A program made the translations under genes and the position numbers. From the NCBI GenBank assembly GCA_964574635.1, contig CAZNOG010000002.1, positions 186,001 to 250,000 on the forward strand: 64,000 nt of DNA, in the 5' to 3' direction. Below the pieces are notes generated by a model that worked only from the letters and a program-made list of their open reading frames with translations, ran no database searches and was not told where the DNA came from. Below, piece after piece: positions 7,997-16,816 of this stretch. Positions within the stretch are counted from its first letter, which is position 1, and every line of letters starts with the position of its first letter. The DNA is from CAZNOG01 sp964574635. Lineage in GTDB: Bacteria > Bacteroidota > Bacteroidia > Flavobacteriales_D > Cryomorphaceae.

Positions 7997-9406
7997 ATGC
8001 GGATAGACACCACCGGCAATTACACCGATTTGTACCAAATCACCATGGGTCAAGCCTATTTCAATGAAGGCTCCCTCGACCGCCGTGCGGGCTTCGATTA
8101 TTTCTTCCGAAAACTGCCCTTCGAAGGTGGGTACGTGGTGTTCGCGGGTCTCGAAGACGTGCTGGACATTCTCGAAAACCTGCACTTCAGCGGCGATGAC
8201 ATCGACTATTTGGAAAGCCGTGGCATAGACAGGGACTTTCTGAAAGTTTTGCGGGAATTCCGTTTCCGGGGCGACGTGTATTCCGTTCGGGAAGGCGAAA
8301 TCGTTTTTCCCACGGCCCCCATTCTCCACGTTTCGGGCACGATTCTCGAAACCCAACTGGTGGAGACGATGATTTTGAACACGCTGAATTTCCAATCACT
8401 CATCGCCACCAAAGCCTCGCGCATTCACCACGCGGCGGAAGGCAAGATCCTGAGCGATTTCGGGATGCGACGCGCCCAAGGCACCGGCGCAATCGCCGCG
8501 GCTCGGGCGGCGGTCGTCGGAGGATTCACATCCACCAGCAACGTCAGCGCAGCACAGAAATACGGCATTCCATCGGAAGGCACCATGGCTCACTCTTTTA
8601 TCCAATGGCACACCGACGAATTAACCGCATTCCGGAAATACGCCGAAACCCGGCCGGAAGACACGGTCTTGCTGGTGGACACCTACAACACCTTGAAAAG
8701 CGGCGTGCCGAATGCCATAACGGTGGCGAAGGAGATGGAACAACGCGGACACCGGTTGAGGGCCATCCGGCTCGACAGCGGTGACCTCGCCTTCTTCTCG
8801 CGCAAAGCCAGGGCCATGCTCGACGAGGCAGGGCTCCATTACGTGCGCATCGCGGCTTCCAACCAATTGAACGAGTACGTCATCCGCAGCCTTCAGCATC
8901 AAAAAGCCCCCATCGATATTTTCGGCGTGGGTACCAGCTTGGTGACGGGTCATCCCGACGGGGCGCTCGACGGCGTGTACAAACTCGCCCACTCCCACGG
9001 AGATCCCCGAATCAAAGTGTCGGAAAACCTCCAAAAGGTGACGCTGCCGGGCGAAAAGCAAGTCCACCGCTACTTCAACGGCGACACGGGTTTTTACGGT
9101 GTGGACGCCGTATCCATGTTGGAGGAGTCCGCTCCGACGAAAATCATCCACCCTTTCGAGGAACACAAATCATTGGAATTGGACGGACTCCGCGCAGAGC
9201 CCCTACTCCGACCCGTCATGAAAAACGGTCGCCGAACGGGGAGTGCGCTTTCCCTCGCCGACATCGCCGACTACCGGGAATCGCGCATGGAACTGCTGCC
9301 TCCGGAATACAAACGATTTGAATACCCCCACCTCTACAAAGTGGGAATCAGTGAAGAATTGCACAAACTGCGCAACGCTCTTCGAGAACGCTTTGCGCAC
9401 AAATAA
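7997..9406 (+). CDS. pncB: Nicotinate phosphoribosyltransferase
   Basis: 469 residues; converts nicotinate and PRPP to nicotinate mononucleotide with ATP hydrolysis, in the Preiss-Handler NAD salvage pathway. The family start GNYTDLYQITMGQAYF is at residues 7-22; the phosphorylated histidine is His199 in PSEGTMAHSF; LDSGDLA and FGVGTSLVTG follow, the latter for phosphate binding. The start at ATG 7997 (MRIDTTGNYTDLYQ) is the family start; the frame is open 45 codons further up without similarity. pncA follows after 8 bp, so nicotinamide is deamidated by PncA and its product used here: a complete two-step salvage operon. Confidence 0.96.
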   Translation: MRIDTTGNYTDLYQITMGQAYFNEGSLDRRAGFDYFFRKLPFEGGYVVFAGLEDVLDILENLHFSGDDIDYLESRGIDRDFLKVLREFRFRGDVYSVREGEIVFPTAPILHVSGTILETQLVETMILNTLNFQSLIATKASRIHHAAEGKILSDFGMRRAQGTGAIAAARAAVVGGFTSTSNVSAAQKYGIPSEGTMAHSFIQWHTDELTAFRKYAETRPEDTVLLVDTYNTLKSGVPNAITVAKEMEQRGHRLRAIRLDSGDLAFFSRKARAMLDEAGLHYVRIAASNQLNEYVIRSLQHQKAPIDIFGVGTSLVTGHPDGALDGVYKLAHSHGDPRIKVSENLQKVTLPGEKQVHRYFNGDTGFYGVDAVSMLEESAPTKIIHPFEEHKSLELDGLRAEPLLRPVMKNGRRTGSALSLADIADYRESRMELLPPEYKRFEYPHLYKVGISEELHKLRNALRERFAHK

Positions 9407-9414
9407 AGATTGAG

Positions 9415-10032
9415 ATGAAGGCATTGCTTTTGGTCGACGTTCAAAACGATTTTTTGCCGGGCGGAGCACTCGCCGTTCCCGAAGGCGACCAAATCATCCC
9501 GGTGCTCAACGGCATCGTCGAAAGATTCGATTTGGTGGTCGCCACACAGGATTGGCACCCTGCCAACCACCTCAGTTTTGCATCCAATCATCCAGGCAAG
9601 AAGGCCTTCGAAGAAATCGAATTGCACGGACTGCCCCAAACACTGTGGCCGGACCACTGCGTGCAGGACACCCCCGGCGCAGAGTTTTCCGAAAAGTTGA
9701 ATTCCGCCCCCGTGGAGGTCATCTTCCGCAAAGGCACCGACAGCAGTATCGACAGCTACAGCGGATTTTACGACAATGGTCACCGCAAATCCACCGGATT
9801 GAGCGCTTACCTGAAAGGCAAAGGGATTGAGCGCGTGTTTTTGACCGGACTGGCCGGTGATATTTGCGTGTATTACAGCGCCTTGGACGCGCTCAAAGAA
9901 GGATTTGAAACCACGGTGATCCGCGACGGGTGCCGCCCACTCGACAAAGTGCGCTTCGAGAAACAACTGGAAGAACTGCAATCCAATGGTGCGACGGTGA
10001 TCGACTCGAAAGCTCTCACCGCCGAATTGTAA
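9415..10032 (+). CDS. pncA: Nicotinamidase
   Basis: 205 residues of the isochorismatase-fold amidase family; hydrolyses nicotinamide to nicotinate. The catalytic triad is visible as Asp8 (LLVDVQNDF), Lys106 (FRKGTDSSIDSYS) and Cys151 (GLAGDICVYYSA); the metal site is Asp46, His48 and His52 in DWHPANH. Length and the cis-peptide region match classical PncA. Co-transcribed with pncB, 8 bp upstream, supplying its substrate. Convergent with the PhnA-type gene. Confidence 0.96.
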   Translation: MKALLLVDVQNDFLPGGALAVPEGDQIIPVLNGIVERFDLVVATQDWHPANHLSFASNHPGKKAFEEIELHGLPQTLWPDHCVQDTPGAEFSEKLNSAPVEVIFRKGTDSSIDSYSGFYDNGHRKSTGLSAYLKGKGIERVFLTGLAGDICVYYSALDALKEGFETTVIRDGCRPLDKVRFEKQLEELQSNGATVIDSKALTAEL

Positions 10033-10063
10033 TTCCGAATTGGGATAAGGGTTTTCCGCCCGA

Positions 10064-10420
10064 TCAAGCTTTGCGGACGAATTCCGACTTCAGGGCCATG
10101 GGGCCGAATCCCGGAATTTTGCAGTCGATGTTGTGGTCGCCGTCGGTGAGGCGGATGTTTTTGACCTTGGTACCGGCTTTCACCGGACGGGGAGCGCCTT
10201 TGACGGGCAGGTCTTTGATCACCACAACGTCGTCGCCATCCTGCAAGGGCGTACCGTGGGCATCGACCACCCGGGGGCCGGTGCTTTCATCCGCGACGGT
10301 TTCTTCGGGATTCCATTCGTGGCCACACTCCGGGCAGGCCATCATGGTGTTTTCGCCACCGGCCAGAGGATAGCCGTACGGTGACTTGCAGTTGGGGCAG
10401 ACACTTGAAATTGCGTTCAT
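10064..10420 (-). CDS. PhnA/YjdM-family zinc ribbon protein
   Basis: 118 residues with an N-terminal zinc ribbon (Cys8, Cys11 in CPNCKSPYGYP and Cys29, Cys32 in ACPECGHEW), then the PhnA beta domain with LQDGDDVVVIKDLPVKG and the end IDCKIPGFGPMALKSEFVRK, which is highly typical of this family. Despite the historical name, the family is not established as a phosphonoacetate hydrolase; its role is unclear. A -7 box lies only 4 nt before the ATG, so the mRNA may be leaderless. Single gene, convergent with pncA. Confidence 0.9.
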   Translation of the reverse strand: MNAISSVCPNCKSPYGYPLAGGENTMMACPECGHEWNPEETVADESTGPRVVDAHGTPLQDGDDVVVIKDLPVKGAPRPVKAGTKVKNIRLTDGDHNIDCKIPGFGPMALKSEFVRKA

Positions 10421-10424
10421 GAAA

Positions 10425-10432
10425 CAAAGATA
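10425..10432 (-). promoter_or_regulatory. -7 box TATCTTTG directly before the PhnA-type gene
   Basis: The minus strand reads TATCTTTG, then four bases, then the ATG at 10420. With the usual distance from box to transcription start, the transcript would begin at or next to the start codon. Confidence 0.6.
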
Positions 10433-10463
10433 ATCCTTATTTGCAATGGGCCGCCCCGGAAGC

Positions 10464-11162
10464 TCACCGCGGCTGCAAGGAAAGGTACCACACCCTCTTT
10501 ACCTCGGCTTCCTCATCCGATGAATTGCCTGCCGCCATGGGAAAATCCCGAAAGGTGCGCTCACCGGCCGACCACCCAACGGCGTGGCGGAAGCAGGGGC
10601 CGTCGTAACAAAACGTGTGAAACTCTCCGTTTTCCCCGGCCGGATCGATGTCCGGGGGAAGATTTCTCAGGAAATCCAAATCGTATTCCCGGCCCAGGAA
10701 GTCCGGATCCAATACGGAACCATCCACCGCCACGACGACGGCTTTGAATCCCCGGTCCACAATGTCCAGCGCCAAGTCCCGTGTATCCAGCCCCCACAAT
10801 GGAAAAACCGCCCGAAGGCCGTGAGCCATATGGTCCTCACGGTACTTTTTGACGTCCTCGAGGGCGATGTCACCGAATGCCACCGCGTCGAATCCTCGGT
10901 TCTTGAGGTTTCTCATGGCGGTATCCATGAGGCGACCGTACGTTTCGTTGTCGGCGGCATCAGGCAGGGAAATGATGTCGATGTCGAGATCCAGGGCCCG
11001 GGCTTGCGCACGGAGCAGTTGAACTCGCGTACCGTGCATGGCCACCACTTGAGAATCACCGTGCACGGTGGAGAAAAGTTCCACCGTGTTTCCCGCGTTC
11101 AGGAGAGCGTCCAACGCGAGAGCGGAATCTTTTCCGGATGACCAAGATAGAGCGGTTTTCAT
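10464..11162 (-). CDS. Dph6-related ATP pyrophosphatase
   Basis: 232 residues of the adenine-nucleotide alpha-hydrolase (PP-loop) superfamily: the ATP loop LSWSSGKDSALAL is at residues 5-17, followed by LFSTVHGDSQVVAMHG and, later, AFGDIALEDVKKYRE and the C-terminal GENGEFHTFCYDGP that marks the MJ0570/Dph6 family. In archaea and eukaryotes these proteins amidate diphthine on EF-2; bacteria lack diphthamide, so the bacterial substrate is unknown. In E. coli-like numbering nothing links it to neighbours; it lies between a PhnA-type gene and a GAF protein, all on the minus strand. Confidence 0.85.
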   Translation of the reverse strand: MKTALSWSSGKDSALALDALLNAGNTVELFSTVHGDSQVVAMHGTRVQLLRAQARALDLDIDIISLPDAADNETYGRLMDTAMRNLKNRGFDAVAFGDIALEDVKKYREDHMAHGLRAVFPLWGLDTRDLALDIVDRGFKAVVVAVDGSVLDPDFLGREYDLDFLRNLPPDIDPAGENGEFHTFCYDGPCFRHAVGWSAGERTFRDFPMAAGNSSDEEAEVKRVWYLSLQPR

Positions 11163-11246
11163 GGGTTTAATCGAAGAACAGGTGCTTCGGAAGACCGACT
11201 TCCATTCACAAAATCGAACGTGGGATGGAATGAAAATTCCTCCTTT

Positions 11247-11765
11247 TCATTCACTCACCAAAGTACCGGAAATCAGCGAAGCCACCTTTTCCAAGGCTTG
11301 CCGATCCTCTTCGTGAAAAGAATCCAGCGTATCGCTATCGGCATCGAGTACCATCGCGACCTTCCCGGTGCCGTCGAAGATCGGAACCACCAATTCCGAT
11401 TTGGAATTCGAATTGCAGGCGATGTGACCGGGAAATCGGTCGACGTCGGGAACCAAGACGGATTTCCCATCCTTCCAAGCGGTGCCGCAAACCCCTTTGC
11501 CGTATCCGATTCGCGTGCAGGCCACGGGACCTTGAAACGGCCCCAGCACCAACTCGTCGCCTTTCACCAAATAAAATCCCACCCAAAAATACCCGGGCAT
11601 CTCCTTGAGGATGGCCGCCACGTTGGCCAAGTTAGCCGTCAGGTCGGTCTCCCCGTCCAACACGCCTTCCACGTGCTGCAACACCGTTTTGTAATCGCGA
11701 TTCATAGAGTCAAAAATAATCTTTTCGGAAGGATGCCGCCGGGAATTGTACTCCTCCATGACCAA
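11247..11765 (-). CDS. msrC: Free methionine-(R)-sulfoxide reductase (GAF domain)
   Basis: 172 residues, a single GAF domain. The three redox cysteines of fRMsr are present: Cys83 (GPVACTRI), Cys93 (GKGVCGTAW) and Cys117 (GHIACNSNSKSE), at almost the same positions as in the E. coli enzyme (84, 94, 118), together with the SELVVPIFD stretch of the pocket. It would reduce free methionine-R-sulfoxide in the cytoplasm using thioredoxin. The start at ATG 11765 could equally be the in-frame ATG two codons later or MNRDYK at residue 21. It belongs with the redox-protection genes of the window. Confidence 0.93.
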   Translation of the reverse strand: MVMEEYNSRRHPSEKIIFDSMNRDYKTVLQHVEGVLDGETDLTANLANVAAILKEMPGYFWVGFYLVKGDELVLGPFQGPVACTRIGYGKGVCGTAWKDGKSVLVPDVDRFPGHIACNSNSKSELVVPIFDGTGKVAMVLDADSDTLDSFHEEDRQALEKVASLISGTLVSE

Positions 11766-11833
11766 ATTTGGAAGCTGCGTTCCTCCACCCGAAGTTCAAT
11801 CTCCAAATCGCAAACGGGAATGGTACGGATAGT

Positions 11834-12904
11834 TCATCCCACCCCTTCCAAATGGTCTAAAATCTCTTCAGCCGCGCGTCCCGTACCGTACAAACCCCGT
11901 GTGAAATCCGATTCCTTTTCCAGCATCTCGCCGGCTTTGAGGTAGATATCCTCCGCATCGGCTCGGGCCAACACGTTGAACCCGCCTTCCACCAACTCCG
12001 TCCATTCGGTTTGGTCGCGTAGAGTCACGCAGTGTTTGTGGAAGAAATAAGCCTCTTTTTGCAGTCCGCCGCTGTCGGTCAGTACCAAAGAACAATTTTT
12101 CAACAACTCCAACATCTCGAAATAACCGACGGGGGGGAGCATCCACAGGCGGGGGTCCACGCCCCGATCGCTCAACACGCGACGCGTACGAGGGTGCAAA
12201 GGCATGACAACCGGGAGGTCTCCGTGCACTTTGCGCAGCCCCTCCAATATGGCGTCCATCCGCTCGGGTGAATCGGTGTTTTCTGCGCGGTGGACGGTAC
12301 ACAGCGCGAATTTGCCCGGCGGCAACGGAGGCAAATCCGCCTTGCGCGACGATTGGGCCGCGTAGTACAAGGCCGCGTCCAGCATTATGTCGCCGGTACG
12401 CACGATCTCCGCGTCAAACCGGTCGAACCCTTCGCGGTGCAGATTTTCTACGGCCGTGGGCGTAGGGCAGTACAAATAATCCGATATCCGATCGGTAAGG
12501 ATGCGGTTCACCTCTTCCGGCATTTCCATGTTGAAGCTCCGCAAACCCGCTTCCACGTGACCCACCTTCACGTGCAGTTTTCTCGCGGCCAGTGCGCCCG
12601 CCAAGGTCGAGTTCGTATCTCCGTACACCAGCACGACGTCGGGTTTTTCCTTCATCACCAGGGCCTCGATCTTTTCGAGCATACGGCCGGTCATGGCGCC
12701 GTGCGACAAGCTATTCACGGCCAAGTTGTAAGCAGGTCGCGGGATATCCATGGTATCGAAAAACACGTCGCTCATGGAAGTATCGAAATGCTGCCCGGTA
12801 TGCACGAGTATTTCCCTGATTCCCCTCCGCTTCGCGGATACGCGACTGAATGCGGCGGCTTTGATGAATTGGGGACGCGCCCCCACGATGCTCATGATCT
12901 TCAT
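11834..12904 (-). CDS. wecB: UDP-N-acetylglucosamine 2-epimerase (non-hydrolysing)
   Basis: 356 residues; interconverts UDP-GlcNAc and UDP-ManNAc. Family motifs are VGARPQFIKAAAFSRV (residues 6-21), VLVYGDTNSTLAGALAARK, the GHVEAGLRS stretch, and EAYFFHKHCVTLRDQTEW near the C-terminus with the conserved LTDSGGLQKEA. The gene closes a run of polysaccharide genes and is one base from the preceding glycosyltransferase stop, so it is probably the last gene of that operon. UDP-ManNAc made here likely feeds the surface polysaccharide. Confidence 0.95.
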   Translation of the reverse strand: MKIMSIVGARPQFIKAAAFSRVSAKRRGIREILVHTGQHFDTSMSDVFFDTMDIPRPAYNLAVNSLSHGAMTGRMLEKIEALVMKEKPDVVLVYGDTNSTLAGALAARKLHVKVGHVEAGLRSFNMEMPEEVNRILTDRISDYLYCPTPTAVENLHREGFDRFDAEIVRTGDIMLDAALYYAAQSSRKADLPPLPPGKFALCTVHRAENTDSPERMDAILEGLRKVHGDLPVVMPLHPRTRRVLSDRGVDPRLWMLPPVGYFEMLELLKNCSLVLTDSGGLQKEAYFFHKHCVTLRDQTEWTELVEGGFNVLARADAEDIYLKAGEMLEKESDFTRGLYGTGRAAEEILDHLEGVG

Positions 12905-12905
12905 G

Positions 12906-14153
12906 CTAATCGAATTTCCTCTTGCCGAGGTGATGATTTTTCAAAATACCCAACAACTTCTCCGCGATGCGGTCACGGTCGAAATGCTCCGAAACAAAAG
13001 CCTTTCCGGCCCGACCCAGTCGGGCGCACAACGCGGGATCGTGGGCCAACTTACGCGTTTGTCGGGCCAATCCTTCGGCGTCTTCGGGATAGAACGCCAA
13101 TCCCCCGCCGCCCCTTTCGATGAAAAGTTCATGCGCTTCGCCTTGCACGCCCAAAAGCAAGGGCACTTCCATGGCTTGGGCCTCGAAAATTTTGGAAGGA
13201 ATGGCTCCTTCAAAGAGGGGGAGGTCGCGCAGAGGCACCAGTGCGGCGTCTGCATCCCGCCACAATCCAGGCATTTCCGACTTCGGAACGGGGTCGAAAA
13301 AATGCAGATTGTTCAATGCGGATCGCTGTTTTAGATCTTCCAGTTTCGCTTTTTCCGGACCCGCACCGACGATCAGAAAATGAACGGACGGCTCGTTGCG
13401 CAGCAGTTCAGCGGCGCGCACGGCTACATCCAAACCTTGGGCGTGGCCCACGATGCCGGCGTATACCACCAGAAAATCATCCGGCTCGAATCCGAGGGTG
13501 GCGCGCATGCCCGGTGCAATATCCTCCCGCCGGTAAAATGAAGTATCCACCCCATTTGGAATCCATTCGACCTGTTTGTCGGGAAATCGAGAAGAAATAT
13601 CGGCGACGATGCCCTGAGTCTGCCCCGTGATGATCACGCTCTTGCGGTACAGGCGTTCTTCCAACCGTTTTGCGAGGTTCAGCGCGGTGCGGTTGGTCAC
13701 CAAACCGAGTTTCTCCGCGCTTTCAGGCCACAAATCACTGACGTTCATTATCAAATGTGCACCCTTCGCACGGGCCAGAACACGCGCCGACATGCCCAAA
13801 AACAGAGGCGGGGATTCGAAAATCAGGTAATCGTATTTGGGCAACTTTGTGATTCCCACGAAGAAAGACGAAAAAACGAAGGAGAAATAATTGAGAAGAC
13901 GGGGCAGGATAGATGGGTTCTTGTGGGTGTAAATCCACGATCGAAATACCGGTACCCCGTCTATCGTCTCCTTGTGAAAAATTTTCCCTTTGTACCCTTC
14001 GTGAATTTCCATGCGCGGGTAATTGGGCATGGCCGTGAGCACTTCCACATCAGTGCCCGCGCGGCGCATGCGAACGGCGAGTTCGTGAAGGCGGTTCTGC
14101 GGGGCGCCCGATTCGGGAGGGTAGTATTGGGTGAGGATGAGTATGCGCATCAC
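12906..14153 (-). CDS. GT4-family glycosyltransferase (WbuB/WcaI-like)
   Basis: 415 residues with the two-Rossmann GT-B fold. The N-terminus MMRILILTQYYPPESGAPQNR is typical of WbuB-like GT4 enzymes of O-antigen or capsule clusters; the C-terminal half holds VVYAGIVGHAQGLD and the donor-site pattern EGAIPSKIFEAQAMEVP (acidic EX7E-type site). It overlaps the O-antigen polymerase gene by 4 bp (ATGA) and is followed at once by wecB. Substrate sugars cannot be told from sequence; WbuB relatives often transfer FucNAc- or ManNAc-type sugars. Confidence 0.88.
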   Translation of the reverse strand: MMRILILTQYYPPESGAPQNRLHELAVRMRRAGTDVEVLTAMPNYPRMEIHEGYKGKIFHKETIDGVPVFRSWIYTHKNPSILPRLLNYFSFVFSSFFVGITKLPKYDYLIFESPPLFLGMSARVLARAKGAHLIMNVSDLWPESAEKLGLVTNRTALNLAKRLEERLYRKSVIITGQTQGIVADISSRFPDKQVEWIPNGVDTSFYRREDIAPGMRATLGFEPDDFLVVYAGIVGHAQGLDVAVRAAELLRNEPSVHFLIVGAGPEKAKLEDLKQRSALNNLHFFDPVPKSEMPGLWRDADAALVPLRDLPLFEGAIPSKIFEAQAMEVPLLLGVQGEAHELFIERGGGGLAFYPEDAEGLARQTRKLAHDPALCARLGRAGKAFVSEHFDRDRIAEKLLGILKNHHLGKRKFD

Positions 14154-15409
14154 GGAGCGGGATTGACGGGAACGTTTTCATCCGTGCCGCGCAGGCCGAA
14201 AAAATAAAAAAGGGCATTGAAAAACGTGAAAAACACGATGCCGCTCTGCTTTTCCAACATGGATTCCACGGCGAAATTTATCGCAATGGACATCAGGAAA
14301 AAAGCGTAAATCCACATGGATTTTTTCCAAATGCGGCGCAACGGGTAAACAAGGGAGAAGATGAACCACAACGCAGCCGGAATGCCCACGGCCACGGCCG
14401 TGTGCAGGTATTGGTTGTGGGCGTCGTGTCCTCCGTCGGCGAGCACATCCAGATCGTTTTTGGCGTACCACTCCCTGAGGGTGCTTTTGGTGTCGCCGCC
14501 CCCTACGCCAAACGGATGAGCGGGCAATTCGGACCAAAGTGTTTTCCAAATATGAAGTCGAGCGGTGGTGCTCTCCACGGCGGGTTGGCTCAAGCCTTCT
14601 TCGCTGCCTTCCAAAACTTCCACCATGGTCGACAACCTGCCCGAAGCCAAGGGATCCATCTTGAAGAAAACCAGAAACAGCACACCCACTGCGACCAGCA
14701 GAGCGGTGCGCACATGGAAGAAATTTCCCTGCACCCCGCGAAGAACCAGGAAGAAAACCATCAACAATCCGAAATTGATGACCCCCATTTTTGCGGCGGG
14801 GAAGATCAGCGAAAGAGCCAACAAAAGCACCACGGCCCATAGTTTCAGCTCCGAATGCCGATAGCGGGATTCACGATCGATCTCCAACAACAGAATGGCG
14901 ATGCTGAGATTGATGAACAGGGCCAGGTAAGAAGGGTGCAGAACGGGCGAAAAATTGGACATGTACATCTCGCGGATATCGCCGGTGGCTATGAAGTCGA
15001 ACACGGAGGTTCCGTAAGCGATCATGAGTGCGGCGATAGTGCCCAGAACGAAAATGCGCTTCACCATGCGCACGTATCTGGAATCGAGAGGCTTGGCCGT
15101 GGCGAACATCAAAGGGAAAATAACAAGGGACAATTTTTGCACCACATCGTCCACTCCGTTGGACACGTTGGATGAATAAAACACGCCGGCGAGATAAAAA
15201 ACGAAGATCCCGGAGAAGACGACGAACGGTTTCCACAGGGGCTTCAAAGACCTTTTGGGGTAAAGGATCCACGCCGCGATCACGATAGCGACCACGAATT
15301 GCAAACCGTGATTGACGATGGGTATGGCGAATGCCAGAAGCCCAACGGCGATGGGAAACACGGCGTTTTTCCAATTGCGATCGGGAAAGGAGTCGAGGAG
15401 CTTGTTCAA
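14150..15409 (-). CDS. O-antigen polymerase/ligase (Wzy/WaaL family)
   Basis: 419 residues, starting at a TTG, with about 11 hydrophobic segments and a large periplasmic loop before residue 330. The loop contains the family-like sequence HLWKTLWSELPAHPFGVGGG followed by GGHDAHNQYLHTAV, where the His residues correspond to the O-antigen ligase H-site region (PF04932). It either polymerises repeat units or ligates the polymer to lipid A-core or a type IX-exported lipid carrier; the two roles cannot be separated from sequence. It overlaps the glycosyltransferase that follows by 4 bp. Confidence 0.82.
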   Translation of the reverse strand: MNKLLDSFPDRNWKNAVFPIAVGLLAFAIPIVNHGLQFVVAIVIAAWILYPKRSLKPLWKPFVVFSGIFVFYLAGVFYSSNVSNGVDDVVQKLSLVIFPLMFATAKPLDSRYVRMVKRIFVLGTIAALMIAYGTSVFDFIATGDIREMYMSNFSPVLHPSYLALFINLSIAILLLEIDRESRYRHSELKLWAVVLLLALSLIFPAAKMGVINFGLLMVFFLVLRGVQGNFFHVRTALLVAVGVLFLVFFKMDPLASGRLSTMVEVLEGSEEGLSQPAVESTTARLHIWKTLWSELPAHPFGVGGGDTKSTLREWYAKNDLDVLADGGHDAHNQYLHTAVAVGIPAALWFIFSLVYPLRRIWKKSMWIYAFFLMSIAINFAVESMLEKQSGIVFFTFFNALFYFFGLRGTDENVPVNPAP

Positions 15410-15493
15410 AGGTTGGATCGTTTGGTACGTGTGATCGAGACGCGAAAATAGGGATTCCGCTATCGATTCAACGCGGGAAATGCGTGAGGGGTC

Positions 15494-15622
15494 GTAGCGG
15501 CAGCCCGACGAAGACCGGCGGCAGGCGGCGCGGTGAAGGCAGAGCGACCTTGGAAGCTCCTGCCCTCGCCTGCGCCGACCGCCGGCGGACGAGGCGGCTA
15601 CAGCGAAGAACCCGGCCCGGGG
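15494..15622 (+). ncRNA. Structured interspersed element, copy 2
   Basis: Starts GTAGC-GGCAGCC and ends GGCTACAGCGAAG followed by AACCCGGCCCGGGG. The middle has long GC-rich arms (CCGGCGG with CCGCCGG) and the inner hairpin core AGAGCGACCTTGGAAGCTC (15541-15559) flanked by complementary GGC/GCC ends. It is 129 bp long and points against the surrounding minus-strand polysaccharide genes. It is the main content of the 315-bp gap between the O-antigen gene and the next glycosyltransferase. Confidence 0.58.
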
Positions 15623-15724
15623 TGTGAAGGATTATTTTGAATGCAAAGGACATTGTTGAATAACCGGGAGGATGAAAGGGAGCGGATCAAGCCGAGGGCA
15701 CGCCCAAAAAATCTCTTTCCTCAA

Positions 15725-16816
15725 TCAGCGCAAAAGCGAACGGTAGAGGGCAATTTGGTTTTCGAGGTTTTTTTGAAAATCGTAATGGCGGGACACGAAT
15801 TCGCGTCCGTTATCGCCCATGACGATGGCGCGAGAGGGGTCTTCGGCAAAGTGGGACATGGCCTTAAACACCTCATCGGTAGTGGGTTGACGAAGAAGAA
15901 ACCCGGACGACCCGGGGTCGACCACTTCGGGCAGGCCGCCGACATCGGTGACCACGACCGCCATGCCGGCCGCGGAGGCTTCGAGCACGCTCACGCCGAA
16001 ACTCTCCCTCAGGGAAGGGTTGAGCAAGACGTGCTTGTCGGCGTAGAAATCGGGCATTCGATCGGGAGGAATACGGCCGTGAAAATGAATGGAGTCGCAG
16101 GATTCGGCCATTCGCCCGAGCTCTTCGCGCAGGGGGCCGTCGCCGGCGATGTGCAACTCCATTTGCCTTTGGGGATGGGTGCGCCGCAGCCGGATAAACG
16201 CCTCGACGACGGTGGCGAGGTTGTACACGGGTGCGAGCGATTTTGCCGTGGCGAATCGGAGGACGTCGAGTGGGCGCGGTGCCGCCGAGGAATACCCCAG
16301 AAGATCGATGCCGAACGGGATTGTGTGAATGGGTGTGCGGGTAAATTGCCGCGTGTGATCGGTCATGGCGCGGCTGGTGGAACACACGGCGTCTGCGCGA
16401 TTTAGTGAGGAGGTGAGCACCTTTTCGGCGATGCGACCCCGGAAGGGAAATTCGTAGACGTCGCTGCCCCATACGGAAACGACGTAGGGCACCTTTTTGC
16501 CGCGGACGGCCAGGGCGCCGATCAAGCCGTAGCTCGACGCGTAGTGGGCGTGCACGATATCGGGTCGGAACCGGCGTATGGCCCGGCGCACCCTGGGCAC
16601 GGCGGAAAGGTAGAGCGCTTTGAGATTGGTGTTTTGGCGGGTGCCGTAATCCATGCACTGCAGATGCATTTCACCCGCTTGCGATCGCGCGGTGTAATCG
16701 CCGCCGCGGTCGGGTGTGAGCGAAAACAGAAACACCTCGAGACCCGCTTCCAAGAGTCCGTCCACCCATTTTACGGTGTGTGCCGAATTGACGTCGGAAA
16801 GGATCAGGATCTTCAT
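15725..16816 (-). CDS. GT4-family glycosyltransferase
   Basis: 363 residues, GT-B fold. N-terminal MKILILSDVNSAHTVKWVDGL and YVVSVWGSDVYEFPF, and the C-terminal donor region RESFGVSVLEASAAGMAVVVTDVGG with the EX7E pattern, are characteristic of retaining GT4 enzymes such as KanE/PimB-like proteins. Its start overlaps the stop of the preceding gene by 4 bp, so translation is probably coupled. Acts at the cytoplasmic face on lipid-linked glycan; sugar specificity unknown. Confidence 0.9.
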   Translation of the reverse strand: MKILILSDVNSAHTVKWVDGLLEAGLEVFLFSLTPDRGGDYTARSQAGEMHLQCMDYGTRQNTNLKALYLSAVPRVRRAIRRFRPDIVHAHYASSYGLIGALAVRGKKVPYVVSVWGSDVYEFPFRGRIAEKVLTSSLNRADAVCSTSRAMTDHTRQFTRTPIHTIPFGIDLLGYSSAAPRPLDVLRFATAKSLAPVYNLATVVEAFIRLRRTHPQRQMELHIAGDGPLREELGRMAESCDSIHFHGRIPPDRMPDFYADKHVLLNPSLRESFGVSVLEASAAGMAVVVTDVGGLPEVVDPGSSGFLLRQPTTDEVFKAMSHFAEDPSRAIVMGDNGREFVSRHYDFQKNLENQIALYRSLLR